In this document: piece after piece, positions 1-5,257 of the stretch
How the letters are laid out: each line of letters begins with the position of its first letter
Position numbering within the stretch: the stretch's first letter is position 1
Origin: Bryobacterales bacterium
GTDB lineage: Bacteria; Acidobacteriota; Terriglobia; Bryobacterales; Bryobacteraceae
Length of the DNA stretch: 6,317 bases
Reading direction: 5' to 3'
Assembly: GCA_003164075.1 (NCBI GenBank)
Contig: PLRZ01000432.1
Coordinates: 1 to 6,317 of the forward strand
Notes under the pieces: generated by a model
The model's input: the letters and a program-made list of their open reading frames with translations, nothing else
Databases searched by the model: none
Told to the model about the DNA's origin: nothing
Made by a program: the position numbers and the translations under genes

Positions 1-3
1 GGT

Positions 4-24
4 GGCGTATCTTTAGATATCGCC
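4..24. repeat. Small imperfect hairpin at window edge
   Basis: GGCGTATC (4-11) pairs with GATA-T-CGCC (16-24) across a TTTA loop, with one bulged T at 20. No T-run follows, so it is not a convincing intrinsic terminator. Frames 1 and 3 are open from the window edge to TGA at 49-51 and 57-59, so the tail of an upstream gene could end here, but 16-18 codons are too few to decide. Role unknown. Confidence 0.25.
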
Positions 25-80
25 GCGCGGAAGAACGTTCAGAACTCCTGACGTCGTGAAATTTGGGACAGGCCCGTTTT

Positions 81-203
81 CGTGGCGCAGGCACTCCTGC
101 CTGCTGGGTCGAGACTCATCTCGACCCTCTTCGCGAGCGGCATCCACCGTCCCGGAGCGCCGAGAAGAGTCTCGGCGCCGCAGAAACGAGTGTCTGCGCC
201 ACG
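81..203. repeat. Three-armed (cloverleaf-like) palindromic repeat element
   Basis: The ends form an outer stem: 81-104 pairs with 180-203 at 20 of 24 positions, including ten perfect pairs at the very ends (CGTGGCGCAG with CTGCGCCACG). Inside lie two perfect 9-bp hairpins: GGGTCGAGA (106-114) with TCTCGACCC (119-127) around a CTCA loop, and GCGCCGAGA (157-165) with TCTCGGCGC (170-178) around an AGAG loop. A weaker inverted match (AAATT at 59-63 with AATTT at 218-222) hints that the unit extends to about 59-222. This architecture is typical of short interspersed palindromic repeats (REP/BIME or MITE-like) in intergenic DNA. I infer a multicopy family, but only one copy is in the window. Several frames stay open across it without ribosome binding sites; these are by-products of its GC-rich palindromes. 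It lies upstream of the phosphoesterase promoter. Confidence 0.75.
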
Positions 204-297
204 TCATGGCTCAGGTCAATTTCCCCAACTATCCGAAATCCCCAGCAGCTCTCTTTCCAACAGCAGGATCCCAATTCCCTTGAGAGACGTCGGGCCT

Positions 298-327
298 TTG
301 CCGTACTAACCTTAGACACCATATAAA
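298..327 (+). promoter_or_regulatory. Candidate sigma70-type promoter of the phosphatase operon
   Basis: TTGCCG (298-303; 4 of 6 to TTGACA) is followed after 18 bp by TATAAA (322-327; 5 of 6 to TATAAT). A transcript would start near 334, giving a leader of about 75 nt to the ATG at 408. A second, weaker pair (TTGAGA at 280-285 with TACTAA at 304-309) is also possible. Nothing else was recognised between the repeat and this site. No Pho-box-like direct repeat was found, so phosphate control is not shown by the sequence. Confidence 0.45.
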
Positions 328-357
328 AAAGGTTCTGATTTTCCGATATTCGTGCAG

Positions 358-390
358 AGGCGCTGATCGACTGCGCCTGGGACCCCCCAG
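358..390 (+). other. Two small leader hairpins before the phosphoesterase start
   Basis: AGGCGC (358-363) pairs with GCGCCT (373-378), and CTGGG (377-381) pairs with CCCAG (386-390). The two stems share bases 377-378, so they compete slightly. They sit directly upstream of the ribosome binding site. They could tune translation or RNA stability, or be chance pairing in GC-rich DNA. Confidence 0.25.
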
Positions 391-395
391 CCCCA

Positions 396-400
396 AAGGA
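396..400 (+). promoter_or_regulatory. Ribosome binding site of the phosphoesterase gene
   Basis: AAGGA lies 7 nt before ATG 408, which favours that ATG over the in-frame ATG at 432. The second ATG has no separate Shine-Dalgarno sequence. Confidence 0.7.
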
Positions 401-407
401 ATTAACG

Positions 408-455
408 ATGACTGGACAGATTCACACCATAATGACAAGACAGATTCACAGCCGT
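408..455 (+). repeat. Tandem 24-nt imperfect duplication spanning the start codon
   Basis: ATGACTGGACAGATTCACA at 408-426 recurs as ATGACAAGACAGATTCACA at 432-450 (17 of 19 identical, exactly 24 nt apart). It is in frame, giving MTGQIH and MTRQIH, so the gene has two in-frame ATG codons. Only the first has a well-spaced ribosome binding site. The second start would give a more ordinary signal-peptide n-region. Confidence 0.85.
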
Positions 456-3404
456 TCCCTCTTTTCAGGGGCTGGGCTGACGCTTGCGTTGGTCATCTCC
501 GGCGCGCTGGCCTATGGGCAGCCCAGCATTCAGGACCTGCCCAACATGGGCCAACAGATTACGCCGCTGGCGCCCGTGGATTCGCGCTTTGAGCCGATGA
601 ACCCCGGCCTGCCCGACAATCCGGACTGGCTGGCGGGGCAGGCGGTCACTACCGTAGTGAGTCCCGATCGCAAAACCCTGCTGGTGCTGACCAGCGGCTA
701 CAACCGCGTCTACAACACCAACGGCCAACTCTCACAAGGGTACGCCCCGGACTCGAATGAGTACGTCTTTATCTACGACATTTCGACGCACACGCCCCTC
801 AAGAAGCAAGTCGTACAGATCCCCAACACCTACAATGGGATCGTCTTCGATCCATCCGGCGCGGCTTTTTACGTGGCCGGCGGCCCCAGTGACAATGTCC
901 ACATCTTTGCGCTCGGCAATACCGGAACCTGGGCGGAGGCCGCGGGTTCGGCGCTTCCCTTGGGTCACACCACCGGGGGCGCCGGCATCGGCGTATATCC
1001 CTGCGCCGCCGGGCTGGCGATTTCGACCGATGGCAAGACCTTGGTGGTGGTGAACTACTACAACGACTCGATCACGGTGTTCAACGGAGGCTTCGGCAAC
1101 TGGTCGAAGTTGGCCGAACTTGACCTGCGCCCCGGCAAAAGCAACCCCTCGCAGGTGGGCGTCCCGGGCGGCGAATACCCGTTTTGGGCGGTTGTGAAGG
1201 GTAACGGATCGAGCGCGACGGCGTACATCTCGAGCGTACGCGACCGCGAGATCGACGTGGTGAATCTGGGTGGGACGCCGGCCGTGGCGGCGCGGATCCC
1301 GGTGAAGGGCCAACCCAACAAGATGACGTTGAACGCGGCCCAATCGCTCCTCTATGTTGTCGAAGACCAGTCGGATACGGTTGACGTAATCGACACCACC
1401 AGGAACGCGATCCTCGAAACCATCCCGGTCATCGCTCCCGCATCGGTACTGCCGGCGGCCCTGGCGCAATATGCCGGCGCGAACCCCAACAGCGCGGCGC
1501 TCTCGCCGGATGAAAAGCAGCTCTACGTGACCAACGGCAATCTCAATTCGATCGCCGTGGTGGCGCTCGGTGGAACCAACAGCGGCGACCAGGTAGCCGG
1601 CCTCATTCCCACCGGCTGGTATCCCAACTCAGTGAGCTTCAGCGGCGATGGCGCCACGGTGTACGTGGTCAATGGAAAGTCTCCGACGGGCCCGAATATG
1701 GGCTTCTGTTATGGCGGCTACGGGCCGGTGGGGTCGAAAAGCTGTATGGCGTCGGGTCAGTATAATCCGCAGTTGACCAAAGCCGGCTTCCAGATCTTCC
1801 CGCGCCCCAACGCGGCGCAACTCGCGACGTTGACGGCGCAGGTGGCCACCAACAACGGCTTCGCCAACACCGAAAGCGCCGCCGACGCCACGGTGATGGC
1901 TGCCGTGCGGCAGGGCGTCCAGCACGTGATCTTCATCATCAAGGAAAACCGGACCTACGACCAGATCCTGGGTGACCTCGAAATCGGCAATGGCGATCCC
2001 GATTTGACCGAGTTCGGACAGGCGGTCACACCCAATGAGCATAACCTGGCGCGAAACTTCGTCACGCTCGATAACTTCATGGACACCGCCGAGGTCAGCT
2101 ATGACGGCTGGCTCTGGTCCACTTCGGCGCAAGCCCCCGATGTAGTGGAACGTCAGTTTCCGGTGGCTTACGCTCTTCGCGGCACCAGCCTGGATGGCGG
2201 GGGAATGAATCGCAACGTGAATACCGCCTATCCTACCGTGGGGGAACGTCAGTCTGCCAACCCTCTTACACCGGCCGATCCGGATCTGATGGCGGGCCAA
2301 ACCGACGTGGCTGCGCCGGATGGGCCTAACAATCAAGTGAATACCGGTTATCTGTGGGATTCCGCGTTGCGGGCTGGTCTCACGGTTCGCAATTACGGTT
2401 TCCTCGTGGACGGCGCCCGCTATAGCTCGGCGCCGCTCATTCCCCTGGTGCGCAACCCGGCCTCCGATGCCACCGTCGTGGCCTTCCCATCGAGTGCTGC
2501 CCTGGCTCCCCTCACCGATCTGTTCTTCCGCGGTTTCGACAACTCTTTCCCCGATTATTACCGCTACACCGAGTGGGCGCGCGAGTTCGATAACAATTAC
2601 GGTCTGCCGGAATCGCGCCAAATGGCCGCTGCCCGCCGCCCCGGTGGCGCTCAGGCGCCCCAGCCGGCCCCCGCTGGAGGCTTGCCTGCGTTGACCTTGG
2701 TCCGCCTGATGCACGATCACACCGGGAACTACTCCACCGCCATTGACGGCGTGAATACTCCGGAACTGCAGGTGGCCGATAACGACTACGCGGTCGGCCT
2801 GCTGATTCAGAAGGTGGCCACCAGCGCGTACGCCAATAACACTCTCATTTTTGTAATTGAAGACGACGCCCAGGATGGCGGCGACCACGTCGATTCTCAC
2901 CGCAGCATCGCGTTCGTGGCGGGCGCCTGGGTGAAACAAGGGGCGCTGGTCTCCACGCCATACAACACCATCAACTTCTTACGCACCATTGAAGAGGTTC
3001 TGGGCCTGCCGCCGATGAACCTGAACGACGCGCTGGCGAAGCCCATGGCCGACATCTTCAACACCACCCCGAGCCCGTGGAGTTTCACCGCCACTCCCTC
3101 GGCGCTTCTCTACAATACGCAACTGCCGCTGCCTGCCAAGCCGGCCGGCCTGTTCGTGCCCAAGCCGACACACAACGCCAGGTATTGGGCGCGAGCCTCG
3201 AAGGATATGGACTTCACGGATGCGGATCGCGTCGACGCCGACGACTTCAACGGAATTCTGTGGAAGGGGATGATGGGGAAGAAGCCCTATCCCAAGGCTC
3301 CCACCCGGCTGGACCTGCGCGAAAACCGGGCGGAACTGCTGGCGCGTTACCAACGGTCCCTCAAGCAAAAAACGGCCCAGGCGCCGGCAAAGGGCACGAA
3401 CTAG
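408..3404 (+). CDS. Exported YncE-like beta-propeller / alkaline phosphatase-family phosphoesterase
   Basis: This 998-residue two-domain protein probably hydrolyses phosphate esters outside the cytoplasm; the substrate is unknown. Residues 9-37 form a Sec-type signal peptide (Arg-containing start, hydrophobic core LTLALVISGALA, likely cut near ALA-YGQ). Residues about 80-430 carry seven YVTN-type blade motifs, for example FDPSGAAFYV (147-156), ISTDGKTLVVVN (205-216) and LSPDEKQLYVTN (365-376). The C-terminal domain (about 500-890) has the superfamily metal/nucleophile motifs: ENRTYD (513-518), AEVSYDGWLW (561-570, probable nucleophile Ser564), MHDHTGNY (768-775) and IEDDAQDGGDHVDSHR (817-832), then the conserved FLRTIEEVLGLPPM segment (857-870). 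The order and length fit the propeller plus phosphoesterase family (PF04185-like). Oddities are a Pro/Ala-rich insert (739-760) just before the histidine motif, Trp568 where relatives commonly have His, and a 24-nt duplication at the start codon. The acid phosphatase gene follows after 31 nt, probably in one operon. Confidence 0.92.
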   Translation: MTGQIHTIMTRQIHSRSLFSGAGLTLALVISGALAYGQPSIQDLPNMGQQITPLAPVDSRFEPMNPGLPDNPDWLAGQAVTTVVSPDRKTLLVLTSGYNRVYNTNGQLSQGYAPDSNEYVFIYDISTHTPLKKQVVQIPNTYNGIVFDPSGAAFYVAGGPSDNVHIFALGNTGTWAEAAGSALPLGHTTGGAGIGVYPCAAGLAISTDGKTLVVVNYYNDSITVFNGGFGNWSKLAELDLRPGKSNPSQVGVPGGEYPFWAVVKGNGSSATAYISSVRDREIDVVNLGGTPAVAARIPVKGQPNKMTLNAAQSLLYVVEDQSDTVDVIDTTRNAILETIPVIAPASVLPAALAQYAGANPNSAALSPDEKQLYVTNGNLNSIAVVALGGTNSGDQVAGLIPTGWYPNSVSFSGDGATVYVVNGKSPTGPNMGFCYGGYGPVGSKSCMASGQYNPQLTKAGFQIFPRPNAAQLATLTAQVATNNGFANTESAADATVMAAVRQGVQHVIFIIKENRTYDQILGDLEIGNGDPDLTEFGQAVTPNEHNLARNFVTLDNFMDTAEVSYDGWLWSTSAQAPDVVERQFPVAYALRGTSLDGGGMNRNVNTAYPTVGERQSANPLTPADPDLMAGQTDVAAPDGPNNQVNTGYLWDSALRAGLTVRNYGFLVDGARYSSAPLIPLVRNPASDATVVAFPSSAALAPLTDLFFRGFDNSFPDYYRYTEWAREFDNNYGLPESRQMAAARRPGGAQAPQPAPAGGLPALTLVRLMHDHTGNYSTAIDGVNTPELQVADNDYAVGLLIQKVATSAYANNTLIFVIEDDAQDGGDHVDSHRSIAFVAGAWVKQGALVSTPYNTINFLRTIEEVLGLPPMNLNDALAKPMADIFNTTPSPWSFTATPSALLYNTQLPLPAKPAGLFVPKPTHNARYWARASKDMDFTDADRVDADDFNGILWKGMMGKKPYPKAPTRLDLRENRAELLARYQRSLKQKTAQAPAKGTN

Positions 3405-3435
3405 GCGCACGCTTTTCCGCGCACAAAAGAACCCC

Positions 3436-4812
3436 ATGAAGAATAACTCCGTGTTTTCGATGTTCGCTCGCGGCCCGCTCCGGCCGGCCGCTGTAGCGCT
3501 CTTTTGCGTTGGCTTTCTCGCGGCTCAACCCGTCGACGATACGCAACTGAAGCAGGTGATTATCTTCGGCCGTCATAGTGTACGGTCCGCCGTTGCGCCC
3601 AACGCCACCATCAACCCGTTCGCCGCGCAACCGTATCCGGTGTTCGCCGCCGCTCCGCCCCCTCCATCCATTCCGCTCCCTTCGGCCGGCTACTTGACCG
3701 TCAACGGCGCCGCTCTGGAGACCATTCTCGGCGGCTACTACCGTCTCTGGCTCACCAACGAGGGACTGCTCACCGGCAATGACCCGGCCGACTCCGCCTT
3801 CGTGTACTTCCATTCCAATAACATCGAGCGGACCATTCTGAGCGCGCAGTCTTTCTGGACCGGCATGCTTCCGGCGGCCGGCCCACCGAAGGTTTCCTAT
3901 GTCTTGCCGCAGACCAGCAGCGACCCGCTGTTCGATCCGGTGGGCGCGGGCGTCGCGGCGCTCGATCAGCAGAAGGCTGTCGCGGCCGTGATGGGACGTC
4001 TCGGCGGCAATCCGGAGTCATTGGCGGCGGCCTATGCCCCGGAGTATGCGCTGACTCGCTCCATATTGTTCGGCTATCCGGCCAGCCAGATCCCTGTGCC
4101 TCCGGCCCCGGCAGGCACGCTCGACGCCACCGCCATCCCCATTACCGTTACCACCGGCTCGCCAGTGACCATCGGAGGCCTGAGCTCTGTTGGCATTGCC
4201 GCCGATCCTTTCGTCATGGAGTACGCCGACGGGTTGCCGGCTTCAGAGGTGGGTTGGGGACAATTGAACATCGCCGGCATCAGCCAGCTCTCGCGCTTAA
4301 CCACTCTGGCCTTCGATCTGGAGTTTCGCACGCCCTACCTCGATAGCGTGCAGAGTTCCAATGTGGCCTCGCACGTGGTGAACTCCATGGTTCAGGCCGC
4401 CACCGGGAATCCGGTGACAGGCTCGCTGGGAACTCCGTCGACCAAAGTAATCGCGTTGATCGCATCGGACGTGAATATCACCGGACTCGCCGGCCTGTTT
4501 CACCTGGACTGGCTTCTGCCGGAATACCCGCCGGACTTCTGTTCCCCGGGCGGTGCCCTGGTGTTCGAGCTCCGCCAGTCGCAGCGCAACGGGGAGTATC
4601 TCGTCCGCGCCTCTTACATCGCGCAGACCATGGACCAGCTACACAATCGCTCCGCTTTGACACTCAGCACGCCGCCGGCCAGCGCACCGATATTCATCCC
4701 CGGCTGCAGCGTCCGCAACGCTACCTTCGATTGCCCTCTTGCCAATTTCGTGACGGTGGCGAAGCAGGTGATTGACCAGCGGTCCGCCGATCGAACCGAC
4801 ACGGACCACTGA
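3436..4812 (+). CDS. Exported histidine-type acid phosphatase with variant HD dyad
   Basis: This 458-residue protein resembles branch-2 histidine phosphatases (acid phosphatase/phytase type), which remove phosphate from esters through a phospho-histidine intermediate. Residues 1-30 are a signal peptide (PAAVALFCVGFLAA, probable cut before QPVDD), so it acts in the periplasm or outside. The catalytic loop is FGRHSVRSA (44-52): His47 with Arg46 and Arg50 match RHGxRxP, with Ser for Gly and Ala for Pro. Arg132 in ERTILSAQSFWTGMLP fits the third phosphate-binding Arg. Other family landmarks are YLTVNG (86-91), LLGxYYRxWL-like GGYYRLWL (99-106), DPLFDPV (163-169), VGWGQL (272-277) and a C-terminal GC...CPL Cys pair (424, 433). 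The proton-donor segment, HDTNI in relatives, reads SDVNI (344-348), so Asp345 is kept but its His partner is Ser. Only a weak AAAAGA (3425-3430) precedes the ATG, so translation may be coupled to the upstream gene 31 nt away. Confidence 0.88.
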   Translation: MKNNSVFSMFARGPLRPAAVALFCVGFLAAQPVDDTQLKQVIIFGRHSVRSAVAPNATINPFAAQPYPVFAAAPPPPSIPLPSAGYLTVNGAALETILGGYYRLWLTNEGLLTGNDPADSAFVYFHSNNIERTILSAQSFWTGMLPAAGPPKVSYVLPQTSSDPLFDPVGAGVAALDQQKAVAAVMGRLGGNPESLAAAYAPEYALTRSILFGYPASQIPVPPAPAGTLDATAIPITVTTGSPVTIGGLSSVGIAADPFVMEYADGLPASEVGWGQLNIAGISQLSRLTTLAFDLEFRTPYLDSVQSSNVASHVVNSMVQAATGNPVTGSLGTPSTKVIALIASDVNITGLAGLFHLDWLLPEYPPDFCSPGGALVFELRQSQRNGEYLVRASYIAQTMDQLHNRSALTLSTPPASAPIFIPGCSVRNATFDCPLANFVTVAKQVIDQRSADRTDTDH

Positions 4813-4872
4813 AGGGTGGCCTGCCTTCTTAGTTGCTGCAAAACACGACACTGATGCAACTTGATTTCCCTA

Positions 4873-4902
4873 TTGACAAATCAGAACCGTAAAGGTTAAG
4901 TT
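4873..4902 (+). promoter_or_regulatory. Candidate sigma70-type promoter with perfect -35
   Basis: TTGACA (4873-4878) is a perfect -35 box. After 18 bp, TAAGTT (4897-4902) matches the -10 consensus at its three most conserved positions (T1, A2, T6). If used, the transcript starts near 4909 and has a leader of about 350 nt before the ATG at 5258, covering all the hairpins listed below. Confidence 0.4.
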
Positions 4903-4913
4903 TGATATCACTC

Positions 4914-4933
4914 GGGAAATTAAATAGTTTCCC
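4914..4933 (+). other. Leader stem-loop 1
   Basis: GGGAAA (4914-4919) pairs with TTTCCC (4928-4933) around an 8-nt AT-rich loop, immediately after the candidate promoter. No T-run follows (a C-run does), so it is unlikely to be a terminator. Confidence 0.35.
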
Positions 4934-4944
4934 CCCAAATATCC

Positions 4945-4964
4945 AGGTGGTCTTCAGGACACCT
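4945..4964 (+). other. Leader stem-loop 2
   Basis: AGGTG (4945-4949) pairs with CACCT (4960-4964) around a 10-nt loop. Short and possibly fortuitous, but it lies in line with two other stems in the same leader. Confidence 0.22.
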
Positions 4965-4984
4965 ACGTCATAACAGCCTCGGCC

Positions 4985-5011
4985 GGTCTCCGAAGTCCAG
5001 GGAGACCCTGG
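4985..5011 (+). other. Leader stem-loop 3 with alternative pairing
   Basis: GGTCTCC (4985-4991) pairs perfectly with GGAGACC (5001-5007). Alternatively CCAGGG (4997-5002) pairs perfectly with CCCTGG (5006-5011) around AGA. Both use bases 5001-5002 and 5006-5007, so they cannot form together. This is a switch-like layout, but no known riboswitch consensus was recognised. Confidence 0.4.
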
Positions 5012-5033
5012 GAATCGTCCGTCGGGGGAGGGA

Positions 5034-5195
5034 ATGGACTCGCTGCTTACCACCACCGCCACGCTGGTAGTTCCGCCGAACTACATAGCGCACTTTTACA
5101 TGTTTCACGATCGGAATTTATTCCGGAGTCATGCGATACAGTGGCAATCCGAAATAGAATTCCCATCGGCAGCGGGAAACTACCGCAGTCGCTGA
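5034..5195 (+). CDS. Doubtful small ORF (53 aa) in the leader
   Basis: ATG 5034 opens a 53-codon frame (starting MDSLLTTTATLVVPPNYIAH) ending at TGA 5193-5195, 62 nt before the next gene. A strong purine block, GGGGGAGGGA (5024-5033), precedes it, but GGAGG ends only 2 nt from the ATG, closer than usual. The first half has GC-rich third positions and the second half does not. No domain, signal peptide or motif is recognised. It could be a leader peptide or chance. Confidence 0.2.
   Translation: MDSLLTTTATLVVPPNYIAHFYMFHDRNLFRSHAIQWQSEIEFPSAAGNYRSR
5095..5124 (+). promoter_or_regulatory. Second candidate promoter near the HDO-like gene
   Basis: TTTACA (5095-5100; 5 of 6) is followed after 18 bp by TATTCC (5119-5124; 3 of 6, TAT- half only). 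The weak -10 makes this less sure, but it overlaps the palindrome at 5112-5125, an arrangement expected for a regulated promoter. It would give a leader of about 125 nt. Confidence 0.25.
5112..5125. promoter_or_regulatory. Perfect palindrome, possible operator
   Basis: CGGAAT-TT-ATTCCG is perfectly dyad-symmetric over 14 bp. It lies 132 bp before the HDO-like start and overlaps a candidate -10. The shape fits a dimeric regulator site. No regulator gene is in the window and I do not recognise the motif. Confidence 0.35.
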
Positions 5196-5244
5196 CAACT
5201 TATAAACCCGTGGCGCACAACCGGCGCTTGAGGGCTTCCAAAAC

Positions 5245-5250
5245 AAGGAG
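5245..5250 (+). promoter_or_regulatory. Ribosome binding site that sets the HDO-like gene start
   Basis: AAGGAG lies 7 nt before ATG 5258. The frame is also open back to a GTG at 5141, but that codon has no Shine-Dalgarno sequence and would add 39 residues of non-conserved-looking sequence. ATG 5258 is therefore chosen. Confidence 0.8.
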
Positions 5251-5257
5251 TCTCACT

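Larger units (their letters stand above)
4813..5257. other. Intergenic/leader region between the two gene units
   Basis: This 445-bp stretch has no confident gene. It is AT-richer than its flanks around 4860-4945. It contains a candidate promoter (4873-4902), hairpins at 4914-4933, 4945-4964 and 4985-5011, a possible 53-codon ORF (5034-5195), a perfect palindrome (5112-5125) and the ribosome binding site for the next gene. No strong intrinsic terminator closes the phosphatase operon: AGTTGC (4831-4836) can pair with GCAACT (4856-4861) across a 19-nt loop, but no clean T-tract follows. Confidence 0.6.

Noticed and set aside
13..326. Several overlapping open frames in both directions across the palindromic repeat
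   Set aside because: They arise from stop-poor GC-rich palindromes; the translations are Arg/Ser-rich, lack ribosome binding sites and coincide with the repeat.
331..341. GGTTCTGATTT shared in inverted orientation with the region around 4880-4890
   Set aside because: An 11-nt match is expected several times by chance when a 6.3-kb window is compared with itself on both strands.
408..455. Repeated GACAGATTCACA considered as a Pho-box or operator direct repeat
   Set aside because: The 24-nt period does not match the 11-nt Pho-box spacing and the repeats lie inside the coding sequence; a tandem duplication explains them.
1629..2939. 436-codon open frame on the minus strand inside the phosphoesterase gene
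   Set aside because: It mirrors a strongly supported coding gene in GC-rich DNA; the protein shows no domain and is rich in His/Arg/Gly as expected for an antisense shadow.
4831..4861. Possible terminator after the acid phosphatase gene
   Set aside because: Only a 6-bp stem with a 19-nt loop and no clear T-tract; too weak to call.
4829..5062. 77-codon minus-strand frame in the intergenic region
   Set aside because: It is not simply a gene shadow, but it starts with GTG, has no Shine-Dalgarno sequence, and its product has no recognisable feature.
5141..5257. GTG 5141 as start of the HDO-like gene
   Set aside because: No ribosome binding site, and the extra 39 residues look non-conserved, whereas ATG 5258 has AAGGAG at 7 nt.
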